Shown: positions 18,529-28,080 of the stretch, piece after piece
Position numbering within the stretch: position 1 is the stretch's first letter
Layout of the letters: each line of letters begins with the position of its first letter
DNA from: Blastopirellula sp.
Lineage (GTDB): Bacteria; Planctomycetota; Planctomycetia; Pirellulales; Pirellulaceae
NCBI GenBank assembly: GCA_002701545.1
Contig: NZVR01000138.1
Location: forward strand, 7,650-41,286
Direction: 5' to 3'
Length of the DNA stretch: 33,637 nucleotides
The notes under the pieces: generated by a model
The model's database searches: none
Told to the model about the DNA's origin: nothing
The model's input: the letters and a program-made list of their open reading frames with translations, nothing else
Position numbers and translations under genes: made by a program

Positions 18529-19897
18529 CGGGATCTTGGCGCAATGCGGATAACGTCGGCAGATAGCTGGCAATCGCAGCGACTAAAGGTGCCCCCACGA
18601 TCGTGCCCCATAGCAAGCGACTGTCCACGGTCATGGACTCGGGCGCAATCTGCATCGAAGCACCGATTTGATTCGCCACCACGACTCCCACCAGACATCC
18701 GATCACGCCACCGGTGGCACCCACGATCACGGCCTTCGCTAACAGCAATCCCGCAATCGATTTGGTTGCCTTGCCTAACGCACGAAGAATCCCAATCTCT
18801 GCGCGGCGGTCCCGCACGTTCTGCCAAGTCATCAACGCGATAAATATCGCGGCCAGAAACACCACGACCGGTGTGCCGATATTAATCATTGCATTCAGCC
18901 CAGTTTGCTGTCGCTGCCGCCGTCGCGTCTGCGTGGACGCGTGTTCGACCGCGCGTTGCAAGTTTGCTTGCGCTCGTGCCAATTCCTCCTCGGCAGCGGC
19001 CACCTGCTGCTGGTGCACTGCCTCAGTAAGATCCCGCTGCTTCTCACGCGCGGTGGCTCGATTGAAATCCTCGGTAATCTTCGTATCCGGCAAGACGCCT
19101 TCCAATTCCTTGCGAATCACCGAAATGCGATCCCCTTTGCATTTGCAGTTAAGCGCCATGATCTGGTTAATCTGATCTGGCTTGTTCGCAATTTCTTGGG
19201 CAGCGTCAAGATGCACGACCAGTTGCACATCCGCGAGCGTCCCTTGCTCAGGCATGATCTTTGCAATCGTCAATTCGACGTCGCCGATTTTGATCTTATC
19301 CCCCGGTTTATAGCTACCGGCAAGTTCACTACCGACCCACACCGTGCCGGGCTCTACCTCCTGAACCATATGGGGTTTTTCCGCGTTTTTCTGGGAGGTC
19401 GTCAGGACAGGTAACGTCCCCACCAACAGTACCGTGCGGTCGTTCCATTTCATCCGATGCTGCAACGTGGCCACCAGATGCACAATGGTCTCGATACTTT
19501 CGGCTTGCGCCAAACGATGGACGTAGTCCTCGGGAAACTCGTGCGCCTCGAAATCTGTATACAGACTGCCCATGTTCGTTTCCTCATGGACGATTCTCAG
19601 ATTGACTCCGATATCGCGCATGATTCGTTTCGTTTGCTTCACAAGATCGTCCACGGCTACGGTCATGGCCGTCTTGGCTTCCTCTGTCTTTTTCTTCTGC
19701 TCGTCCGCTGCCCGTTGGAGGTCATCTGCCTCAGCCTGCAGACCGGCAAGTTCATTGGAAGCCTGTGCCGCGTACCCGGAAAGCAACATCGGACCAGCGA
19801 CAAACATCGTCGCCGCAATCACCACCGCCAGGGCGCACAGAATAAAGTTAGTTAACCGAAAGCGGATCTCAGCGAATACTAACGACAGGGTGCTCAT
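18506..19897 (-). CDS. FtsX-like ABC transporter permease with coiled-coil periplasmic region
   Basis: N-terminal TM (LTNFILCALAVVIAATMFVAGPMLL), coiled-coil periplasmic region, C-terminal permease domain WQNVRDRRAEIGILRALGKATKSIAGLLLAKAVIVGATGGVIGCLVG and final TM. Confidence 0.88.
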   Translation of the reverse strand: MSTLSLVFAEIRFRLTNFILCALAVVIAATMFVAGPMLLSGYAAQASNELAGLQAEADDLQRAADEQKKKTEEAKTAMTVAVDDLVKQTKRIMRDIGVNLRIVHEETNMGSLYTDFEAHEFPEDYVHRLAQAESIETIVHLVATLQHRMKWNDRTVLLVGTLPVLTTSQKNAEKPHMVQEVEPGTVWVGSELAGSYKPGDKIKIGDVELTIAKIMPEQGTLADVQLVVHLDAAQEIANKPDQINQIMALNCKCKGDRISVIRKELEGVLPDTKITEDFNRATAREKQRDLTEAVHQQQVAAAEEELARAQANLQRAVEHASTQTRRRQRQQTGLNAMINIGTPVVVFLAAIFIALMTWQNVRDRRAEIGILRALGKATKSIAGLLLAKAVIVGATGGVIGCLVGVVVANQIGASMQIAPESMTVDSRLLWGTIVGAPLVAAIASYLPTLSALRQDPARVLMDQ

Positions 19898-19943
19898 CTG
19901 GGTGCCACCGTATGAAAAAGACGAAGCTCTTAATTTCTCACTA

Positions 19944-21269
19944 TTACAACTCGTTGTCAGCGTCGTGTCGAGGCTCACTCAGCGTAAAGGTCAATAGCCA
20001 GGCGAAAACAAGCACGCTGCCAATGGTCAGGAATACGGGCGCGAACCCTGCTCGATCGACCACCAGTCCTACAAGCGGCGAGGTAATCGCTGGTGCCGCA
20101 ATACATAGGCTCAACGTGCTAATGTAAACCGGGTGGTCTTCTGGCTTCGACAGTTCCAGTGTGAAGTTGTTGATAATACGAAAAAAGGTGGGTGTCAGGC
20201 CGACGAGTATGAAGACCACGTTATAGGATTCTCGGAATTCTGGGCCCAGGATGCGCAACGCCAGTGTCAAGAACGGCGCCACGCAAATCAGCAGTAACAG
20301 CACTCGTAACGCCAGGCGATTTCCAAATCGGTCGGCCAATGGACCGGCTACCAAACTGGCACACGCAGTACCCCCATTCTGCACCATCACCCAGGAGATC
20401 AACACGTTCAGACCCTGGTCCGGGAAAAGACCGCGCCCAATGGACTGGTAGTGTGGAAACAATGTGAAACACGTCCCGAATAACGCGCCGATCAATGCCA
20501 GTCGACGAAAATCACGGTCCCGGCGCAACACCCCAACTGCCTGCTGCAGAAGTCGACTTGGCCTGGCATCCCGGGAAAAATCATCGCGAGGTTCCGCCAG
20601 TAGCAATGAGAGCAAGGCAGCAATGGCGAACATCACCCCGGAGAATCCAAAAATCAAACCAAACTGCTCTTCACCCGGCTGCAACCACAATGGCAATAAC
20701 AAAGCCGCCGAAACGATCGCAACCACCGCACCCACAAGATTGGAAATTAGCAATAAGCGACCACGACGATTGGTTTGAACGAGTTTCCCCTGCACGGTCG
20801 TGAACGTCATGTTGTAGACACCCGTGCTGATAAAAAAAATCCCGTAGATCCCCAAGAACGCCGGCGCCATCCACCCATGGTTCGATTGCCCCGTGCCGTA
20901 CCAGACCAGAGCAAGTGTCAGAAAACAGACTGACATACAAGTGGCACAAACCGCCATCGCCCACTTCTTCTCTGCCATCCCTTTGATGCGTCCCGACATC
21001 AATAACGGCGGCACGCTCTGACCGAATCGATTGAGGAGCGGCAAACAACCTCGTAGCCAAGCAGCGCCACCCAGCGAATCCACAACCGCCGGCATGATGA
21101 TGCTCTCGGTTTTAAAGATCCAACCACACCTGAGCGAAATGTGATGCACGGCGAGAATCGCGAAGTTTCGTATTCTCCAGGCACTTTCCTGGGGCATCGC
21201 TCCAGTGGATGCCGGTGGCTTGGATCCGACATCACCCGACACAGGCTGCTCTCCGTCTTCGTTGTTTTG
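19944..21269 (-). CDS. Major facilitator superfamily (MFS) transporter
   Basis: About 12 hydrophobic segments; GPLADRFGNRLALRVLLLL MFS-type motif. Start placed at MQNNEDGEQ; could be 21314. Confidence 0.85.
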   Translation of the reverse strand, partial: QNNEDGEQPVSGDVGSKPPASTGAMPQESAWRIRNFAILAVHHISLRCGWIFKTESIIMPAVVDSLGGAAWLRGCLPLLNRFGQSVPPLLMSGRIKGMAEKKWAMAVCATCMSVCFLTLALVWYGTGQSNHGWMAPAFLGIYGIFFISTGVYNMTFTTVQGKLVQTNRRGRLLLISNLVGAVVAIVSAALLLPLWLQPGEEQFGLIFGFSGVMFAIAALLSLLLAEPRDDFSRDARPSRLLQQAVGVLRRDRDFRRLALIGALFGTCFTLFPHYQSIGRGLFPDQGLNVLISWVMVQNGGTACASLVAGPLADRFGNRLALRVLLLLICVAPFLTLALRILGPEFRESYNVVFILVGLTPTFFRIINNFTLELSKPEDHPVYISTLSLCIAAPAITSPLVGLVVDRAGFAPVFLTIGSVLVFAWLLTFTLSEPRHDADNEL

Positions 21270-21488
21270 CATGAACTCGCCTGAAAACTGCAGCCTGATC
21301 ACCTGAAAAAGCACGAACTACGACACGCGTGGAGACCTGCCCAGAGTGCTGCCTGTATCGAGCTCACTGTACACAAACAGATGAGCACATCGTAAACTGA
21401 AGATTGCCGCTCCGACGATTCCGTCCCAAAATACGACAACGCATCTGAATAGCATACGTTGTCTCGCTATCACACACCATGCAGCCCC

Positions 21489-22094
21489 ATGTCCACTCAT
21501 CCAACGCGTGTTGACAACCCGTTTGCAACGCGGTTCACGCGACCTGGGGCACTGGAATTCCTGTTTCCCGCTGACTGCAATCTCGAGCAGACGCTCGACC
21601 GACTCGAAAACCACCAGTGGTGCGGCCAAATCATCGGTGAACATGGCACAGGCAAATCGACGCTGGTAGCCTTACTCGTCTCTGCCTGCCAAGATCGGGG
21701 CAAACGAGTGATCCACACAACACTAACGGCCGGTCAGAATCAGATCCCCGCTGCCATCAACGTGCGTGATATCGATTCCACAACGCTCATCGTCATTGAC
21801 GGATTCGAGCAACTCACATGGGCTCGGCGGCGGTGGCTCAAACAACAAATCAAAGCCCGTTCGGCGGGGCTACTCATCACGGCACACTGTGATCTGGGTC
21901 TACCCACGATTCTGACGACCATCCCGTCGTGGGATTCATTCCGGCACATCGCAACACAATTGCTTGACCGTGGTTCATTCCCACTTTCGGAAGAAGAAAT
22001 TCGCACCTCGTACGAGCTTTGCGCGGGCAATGCACGCGACGCACTTTTCCGTTTATATGATCTGTATGAATTGAAACGCGCAAAGCAGCAGTAA
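21489..22094 (+). CDS. P-loop ATPase (AAA-like) of unknown function
   Basis: Walker A GQIIGEHGTGKSTLVALL, Walker B-like TTLIVIDGFEQL; start ATG at 21489. Confidence 0.8.
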   Translation: MSTHPTRVDNPFATRFTRPGALEFLFPADCNLEQTLDRLENHQWCGQIIGEHGTGKSTLVALLVSACQDRGKRVIHTTLTAGQNQIPAAINVRDIDSTTLIVIDGFEQLTWARRRWLKQQIKARSAGLLITAHCDLGLPTILTTIPSWDSFRHIATQLLDRGSFPLSEEEIRTSYELCAGNARDALFRLYDLYELKRAKQQ

Positions 22095-22403
22095 AGTCGC
22101 CCCCACACTCCAGCATTGCCGCGACAGCAAGCATTGCCTTCACTGCCAGGGTTCCCTGACTAAGAAAATCGATTCGACTTCATCAAATCCGGCTGAAAAC
22201 TGCGTGCTTTCACTTCACTCATGGTGGACAGTGACCTACGCTTCAACAGGCTCTTGCGCTACGGACGGAGTTCACTCCTGAAATCGACGTAAGTGCCGCG
22301 ATCCAAAATGACAGATCACGATTCTTTGTTGCGAATGAAACGCAGCTTGTTAGGCCATCGACGGTCTCCCGTTCACGATGGCTCTTGGTACGAGGTGAGA
22401 TAC

Positions 22404-23645
22404 ATGTTGGTCCGAATGATGAGAAAACACACACGGGTCTTTCTCCTGACAGCTTCCGTAGTAAGTCTCAGCCTGGCGGCGGTCACTCCCTGTCAGGCAG
22501 GTCCTTTGTGGGACTGGCTATTCGGACCTCGCCAAGTCGCATACTACCCGGTAACGACCGCCGGATCGCCGGTCGCGGTTGGCACGCCCACGGCGGGCTG
22601 CAACACGTGCGCCAGCCCCATGCAACGAACCACCGTGAACTACATTCCGCAAACCGCCTACCGCAGTACCTGGGCGCGCGTTCCTGTCACTTACTATCGC
22701 CCCGTGGCAACCGTCGATCCGCGCACGGGCTGCCCCACCAATTCCACCCAAGCTTGCACGACCTACCAGTGGCAAGTGCGGCGCGTGCCGATCACTGTCA
22801 TGCGGCCTGTTTACAATGCCTCGTCGTGCTGTCCCACCACAACAGCTTATCAACAAACGCCCAGCTTTGCCGCAGCTCAAGTCATGAATCCCAGTTGTAC
22901 GTCATGTGCAACTGGATATGCTGCAACAGCCGCGCCACAGTACCTCACAGCGCCCGCTACCGTACCTGCAGCGACGACCGTGCCAGCGATGCCGCAACAA
23001 CCGGCAGACCTTCGACCCAGCTTGAACCCCAGTTCGCTTCCCAGCACAACGACGCAAGCCGGCGGTTCAGTGAGTGTGAACTACGGAGCTGCAACAGTGA
23101 GCGGATCTTCTTACAACAATCCTGTTTCGCAACCGGCCGCGAAGACACCCACCTTGGCACCGGCAACCGGCACGAGCACCCAACCGTCGGTACTGAATCC
23201 AACCAATCAACAGCCAAACAATCCAACGGGCGGCGTTAGCTACGGAAACGGCACCGCGTCCCAGCTCACCCCCACCATCCGTGCACCGCAAGTACCTTCT
23301 TTACCATCATTACCCGCGACATCGCCGACCACGGTGGCCCCCAAAACCACCACGACTCCACCCAATGACAGTAAACTGCTGCCACCGATTCCCAGCCAGA
23401 GTACCCAAGCTCACGACCCTCAGTTCAATCTCAACCGCGTGCCGCAACTCTTACGCCCGCAGGTGGGAGACAAAACTGCTGCCGCATCGATCTTGCAAGC
23501 TTCCAATGTGACCCCCGTTGCTTGGCCGCAGACTAAAAGCAACGCCACTCAGCCGATGAAGTATTCCGAGCCACAAGCCTCTTTCTCGTCGCCACAGCCA
23601 GCGGCAAAACCATACGACGATTCGGGCTGGTCAACCGCGCGTTAA
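22404..23645 (+). CDS. Secreted Cys-containing, Pro/Thr/Ser/Gln-rich protein, planctomycete-type
   Basis: Signal peptide MRKHTRVFLLTASVVSLSLAAVTPCQAGPLWDWLFGP; repeated RVP(V/I)Txx RPV...CPT motif; low-complexity C-terminal half. ORF opens at 22293, start likely 22404. Confidence 0.75.
   Translation: MLVRMMRKHTRVFLLTASVVSLSLAAVTPCQAGPLWDWLFGPRQVAYYPVTTAGSPVAVGTPTAGCNTCASPMQRTTVNYIPQTAYRSTWARVPVTYYRPVATVDPRTGCPTNSTQACTTYQWQVRRVPITVMRPVYNASSCCPTTTAYQQTPSFAAAQVMNPSCTSCATGYAATAAPQYLTAPATVPAATTVPAMPQQPADLRPSLNPSSLPSTTTQAGGSVSVNYGAATVSGSSYNNPVSQPAAKTPTLAPATGTSTQPSVLNPTNQQPNNPTGGVSYGNGTASQLTPTIRAPQVPSLPSLPATSPTTVAPKTTTTPPNDSKLLPPIPSQSTQAHDPQFNLNRVPQLLRPQVGDKTAAASILQASNVTPVAWPQTKSNATQPMKYSEPQASFSSPQPAAKPYDDSGWSTAR
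22677..22811 (+). repeat. Imperfect intragenic repeat: RVPVTYYRPV (22677-22706) and RVPITVMRPV (22782-22811)
   Basis: Two copies offset by 105 nt (35 aa), each followed by a Cys-Pro-containing segment (TGCPTN / SCCPTT). Confidence 0.6.
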
Positions 23646-24760
23646 CGTGGGACCAAACAGGTAAGCTCTGAGTCACGCCGCGCAATTTGTGTCTCGTGAT
23701 GAAAACGGCGAATCGCAGCGCGAGCCGGTTCGGACGCGGTATACAGAGACTGCTTTTCTTGCTTCTGCCGCGCCAAGCTCACAATCTTCTCACTAAGCAT
23801 TTTGGCGCTGCCGTCATAAAAAAAGCGACGCTGCGCCTGGTTCGTTTGCAAGCCAAGTAATTCGGGATAGGCCAAGCGCTCGGGAAGCAACGGAAATGCC
23901 CCCGCCTCGATCGCTTCAACTGCCGAGATCCCAAAGAACTCATGGTCCGCTGTGGAGACAGCAACATCGGCACTTGCCAACACGTCGCGATAAGCGGCTG
24001 TTGGAAGAAAACCCCAATGCACAATTTGCTGCGAAAACTCTTGCCGGGCGCGCGCAAACTCTTCTGGCACCTCCTGGAATGATTCCCCTAACACGCTCAC
24101 CTGAAAATCAATACCCAACTCGCGAACCTGCCTGAGTGCAGCAAAGAACAGCGCTGGGTTCTTGTCGTACTCCCAGCGGGCTGACCACACCAGATGCAAC
24201 GGCCGGGAATCAGAATCGCACCGCGGTGGTGCTGGTGCAATGCTCGGCGGCAATACCTTCGATTTTCGTCGTATCTGCTCAACCGCAGGCAGTAACCGAT
24301 GGTCCGGCATACGTTTCATCCAAGCTGCCAACGCCTGCAAGAAATCTTCTTGATGAAACTCCGAGTTGAACCAGACCGCATTGGCAGCCAAGGCGGTAGT
24401 CACGTTGGTAAATGCCAATTGCAAATCACGTTCTTGGGAGCGGGGGGCTGGATAGGTGAGCTGATTTTCGTGGAAGTAAGCTACCGTCGGCAGCGTTGCA
24501 AAACGCGTATCGGCAAGTCCACGGAACTCGGCTAAATTCAACATATCGCTGCAAAAGAGGATATCCCACGCGCCGGGATGATCCATTTTCTGTAATTGTT
24601 CCGCCATGGTTACCGCACTGTGACGCATCCTCCACTTCCAATGATGCGCCGGCAATGTCAGCAACGTCCATTCATGACGACTGCGCGCGATCCAGTCATC
24701 CAGAAAAGATTGGTGACTACCGCCGTAATAACATTCGATTGCCAGGATACGCAGGCTCAC
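23642..24760 (-). CDS. DUF3524/GTDC1-like glycosyltransferase (homologue of tRNA-queuosine alpha-mannosyltransferase QTMAN)
   Basis: N-terminus MSLRILAIECYYGGSHQSFLDDWIARSRHEWTLLTLPAHHWKWRMRHSA matches the GTDC1/DUF3524 signature; C-terminal GT4-like LVWSARWEYDKNPALFFAALRQ and STADHEFFGISAVEAIEAGAFPLLPERLAYPE. GTG start. Confidence 0.9.
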   Translation of the reverse strand: MSLRILAIECYYGGSHQSFLDDWIARSRHEWTLLTLPAHHWKWRMRHSAVTMAEQLQKMDHPGAWDILFCSDMLNLAEFRGLADTRFATLPTVAYFHENQLTYPAPRSQERDLQLAFTNVTTALAANAVWFNSEFHQEDFLQALAAWMKRMPDHRLLPAVEQIRRKSKVLPPSIAPAPPRCDSDSRPLHLVWSARWEYDKNPALFFAALRQVRELGIDFQVSVLGESFQEVPEEFARARQEFSQQIVHWGFLPTAAYRDVLASADVAVSTADHEFFGISAVEAIEAGAFPLLPERLAYPELLGLQTNQAQRRFFYDGSAKMLSEKIVSLARQKQEKQSLYTASEPARAAIRRFHHETQIARRDSELTCLVPR

Positions 24761-24888
24761 GTGATTTCACCTGTCACAGCCTTCGACTTGCTCCGCCAAC
24801 CGACAAGATATCGCTTGAAGCGGCACTCCGCATCAACGAAGATGAGGCAATTGATGGAACCGTTTTCTTGATATTGCAAAGTATTCGA

Positions 24889-27870
24889 ATGCAACGCCTT
24901 CCCCTCTATCTCGCCACTCTCTTACTCCTCGGAATCTCTGTCGTCACGACCACAGCCGCCGATCCAGAACAGGACTCCGTCGAGCGTGACTATAGCAAGC
25001 AACTGCCGCGCATCAAACCATTGGAGCCGGCGGCTGCCTTGAACTCGTTTCAGCTGCAGCCGGGGTTCCGGATCGAGCAAGCCGCGTCAGAGCCACTGGT
25101 TGTCGATCCGATTGCGATGGCCTGGGATGAAAATGGACGCCTGTTCGTTATCGAGATGCGCGGCTACTCGGAGGATGATGGCTTGGTCCTGGGTCGCGTC
25201 AGATTACTCGTGGATGAAGATGAAGACGGTCGCTACGACAACAGTACCGTCTTTGCTGACGGATTATCCTGGCCAACTGCCATCACCTGTTCCCAAGGTG
25301 GTATCTACGTTGGAGCCGCACCCGACATCTTCTTTCTCAAAGATACGGATGGGGATGGAAAAGCAGATCAGAAAAAACGCATTTTCTCTGGGTTTGGCAA
25401 AGGGAATGTGCAAGGGCTTATGAACACCTTCAAGTGGGGATTCGATAACCGTATTCACGGTGCCACCAGCAGCTCTGGGGCGGCGGTGACCGGCAACCCG
25501 TCCAGCAAGAGCCCCTTGTCGTTGCGTGGCCGTGATTTTTCATTTGCACCTGGCACCCACGACATCCGCCCCACCAGTGGCGGCGGACAACACGGACTCA
25601 GCTTTAACCGCTGGGGAGAAAAATTTGTCTGCTCTAACAGCAATCACATCCAACAAGTCATGTTTGACGATCGATATTTGGCGCGCAATCCCTATCTGGC
25701 GACTCCGGGATCGCGGCGAACCATCGCGGCAGATGGACCGCAAGCAGATGTTTTTCGGGCCAGCCCAATCGAACCCTGGCGCATTGTGCGAACACGACTC
25801 CGTGTCAAGAAACTTGTTCCCGGGCCGGTCGAAGGCGGTGGCACACCGGCTGGATACTTTACCGGCGCAACAGGCGTCACCATGTATCGAGGCAACGCGT
25901 GGCCAGCCCAATTCCTCGACTGGGCCATCATCGGAGACGTCGGCAGTAACCTCGTCCATCGCAAACGCCTCAAGTCTCAGGGGATTCACTACGTCGCCCA
26001 ACGCGTCGATGAAAAATCAGAATTCCTGACATCCACCGACATCTGGTTTCGCCCGGTCCAGTTTGCCAATGCTCCGGACGGTGCTCTGTATATCGCGGAC
26101 ATGTACCGCGAAGTCATCGAACACCCCAAGAGTTTACCGCCGGTCATCAAAAAGCATCTCGACTTGACCAGTGGTCGAGACCGGGGGCGGATTTATCGCA
26201 TTGTTGGCAAAGATTTCAAGCAACCGGCGTTACCCAAACTAGGAGATGCGAGCAGCAAAACCTTGGTGGCGACGCTCGATCATCCTAATGGCTGGCATCG
26301 AGAAACAGCTGCTCGACTCATCTACGAGCGTCAAGATGCTGCCGCGATCCCGGCACTGATTCCCCTTGTGACTAAGGCAAAGCTTCCTGAGGGACGCATC
26401 CGTGCGCTCCATGCGCTATCGGGGCTGCAGGGCCTGACAGCTGAGACGATTCTGAGTGCGTTGGACGACGAGCATCCGTGGGTACGTGTCCACGCCATTC
26501 GTCTCGCCGAAGACATCCTGGCCGACTCACTCGTCACTCGCAACCGCCTGATCTCGATGGTTGATGACGACGACATTCACGTCCGTTATCAACTCGCGTT
26601 CACTTTGGGCGCCATGCGTGGCGGACCGCGCAATCGAGCTTTGGCTCAACTGGCTCAACGCGATGCAAATAACGACTACATGCAAATTGCGTTACAAAGC
26701 TCCCTCACCGAGGGTGCAGGTGAGGTGCTCGCTTTGCTGACAGACGATGCTGAGTTTTGTCGTTCTGCCAGTGGAATTCGTTTCGTCAAATCACTGGCGA
26801 AGCAAATTGGCAAGCAGCAGCGTTCGGCCGATATCGCCACTTTATTGCAACTGTTACCCAAGCTTGCTCGTGAAAAAAGTGAGACCATGCCAACGATTGT
26901 GGCAGGCCTGGAACTTCCCAATGGCTCGTCACTTTCCAAATCGATCTCGGCAGCCACTGGTGGAAAAGCAGAGCAAATCACCGCACAGCTTCTGGCTCAA
27001 GCGGCTCAGGTCATGCGGGACGCACAGGCACCGTTGGATAAAAAGGTCGCGGCGGCCCAATCACTACGACTTGGCAACTTCACCGATCAAGGAGCGGCGC
27101 TCGTACAGCAACTTCACCCCTCCGCCCCGCTGTCATTGCAAACCGCAGCTTTAGATACGCTCGCACAATTTCCCGATCCAGCGGTCGCCAATGCGGTTAT
27201 CTCACGGTGGTCGATATTGAGCCCGCGGGTGCGTGGTCGTGCAACCGACGTTCTCGCTTCGCGCACCGTCTGGCTGAACCCACTGCTGACCGCAGTAGAA
27301 TCCGGTGACATTCCGTTGGCAGATCTCGAGACTGGCCAATTACGCCTACTGGCCTCTCATGCTGACAAAACGATTCAGCAGCGTGCTCAAGCACTATTGG
27401 GAAAAACCAGCGTCCGGGCTCGAGCGGACGTCGTCGCGACTTACCAACCTGCCTTGGACCTGCAAGGCGACGTTCAGCGAGGAGCGGCCGTGTTCAAGAA
27501 AGTTTGCTCTACCTGCCATGCGCTCGGCGGAGTCGGTCATCCCATCGGACCCAACCTGGCGGCCATGCGGAATCGTGGCCCCGAAGCGATCCTCCTCAAT
27601 GTGCTCGACCCCAATCGGGAAGTGAATCCGAAATACCTCAGCTATAGCTTGCTGACCGCCGATGGCCGCACGCTCGCTGGAATGATCGAAGAAGAAACTG
27701 CGACCAGCATCACCTTGCGCCGTGCAGATAATGCGAAACATACCATTCTACGTATCGATATTGATGAACTTCGCAGCAGCGGTATCTCGTTGATGCCCGA
27801 GGGCCTGGAAAAACAAATCAACCAACAACAAATGGCCGATTTACTGCAGTTCCTTCAACGAGTGGACTAA
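24889..27870 (+). CDS. PVC-type membrane-bound dehydrogenase-like protein with beta-propeller, HEAT-like repeats and C-terminal cytochrome c heme domain
   Basis: Signal-like MQRLPLYLATLLLLGISVVTTTAA; glucose/sorbosone-dehydrogenase-like propeller (PGFRIEQAASEPLVVDPIAMAWDENGRLFVIEMRGY); HEAT-like alpha repeats; CSTCH heme motif (27505-27519); ORF opens at 24496, start likely 24889. Confidence 0.93.
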   Translation: MQRLPLYLATLLLLGISVVTTTAADPEQDSVERDYSKQLPRIKPLEPAAALNSFQLQPGFRIEQAASEPLVVDPIAMAWDENGRLFVIEMRGYSEDDGLVLGRVRLLVDEDEDGRYDNSTVFADGLSWPTAITCSQGGIYVGAAPDIFFLKDTDGDGKADQKKRIFSGFGKGNVQGLMNTFKWGFDNRIHGATSSSGAAVTGNPSSKSPLSLRGRDFSFAPGTHDIRPTSGGGQHGLSFNRWGEKFVCSNSNHIQQVMFDDRYLARNPYLATPGSRRTIAADGPQADVFRASPIEPWRIVRTRLRVKKLVPGPVEGGGTPAGYFTGATGVTMYRGNAWPAQFLDWAIIGDVGSNLVHRKRLKSQGIHYVAQRVDEKSEFLTSTDIWFRPVQFANAPDGALYIADMYREVIEHPKSLPPVIKKHLDLTSGRDRGRIYRIVGKDFKQPALPKLGDASSKTLVATLDHPNGWHRETAARLIYERQDAAAIPALIPLVTKAKLPEGRIRALHALSGLQGLTAETILSALDDEHPWVRVHAIRLAEDILADSLVTRNRLISMVDDDDIHVRYQLAFTLGAMRGGPRNRALAQLAQRDANNDYMQIALQSSLTEGAGEVLALLTDDAEFCRSASGIRFVKSLAKQIGKQQRSADIATLLQLLPKLAREKSETMPTIVAGLELPNGSSLSKSISAATGGKAEQITAQLLAQAAQVMRDAQAPLDKKVAAAQSLRLGNFTDQGAALVQQLHPSAPLSLQTAALDTLAQFPDPAVANAVISRWSILSPRVRGRATDVLASRTVWLNPLLTAVESGDIPLADLETGQLRLLASHADKTIQQRAQALLGKTSVRARADVVATYQPALDLQGDVQRGAAVFKKVCSTCHALGGVGHPIGPNLAAMRNRGPEAILLNVLDPNREVNPKYLSYSLLTADGRTLAGMIEEETATSITLRRADNAKHTILRIDIDELRSSGISLMPEGLEKQINQQQMADLLQFLQRVD

Positions 27871-28080
27871 CCGCCGTTCAGCTTTTACCTCGCAGAACCA
27901 GGGAGCTTGCCGAGCACGGGACGTCAATCAAGAGCGCATCAGCAAATGATGGCGCGCACCTAATGCATAGGGGTAACCGACGGGTGTCACGTTCCACCAG
28001 CGAACGCCGCGCGTGCCCTGACCGGTCGACTCGACCAAATCGACCAAACACAGGGGTTTACTGAAACGGCGAGCTCATGT

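Noticed and set aside
22385-23239. 284-aa plus-strand ORF in another frame of the secreted Cys-rich gene
   Set aside because: Alternative frame of a low-complexity gene; no signal peptide or domain; frame with signal peptide is preferred.
27871-28080. Intergenic segment with short direct repeats (cgaccaaatcgaccaaac)
   Set aside because: Repeat is too short and only two copies; no CRISPR-like spacing.
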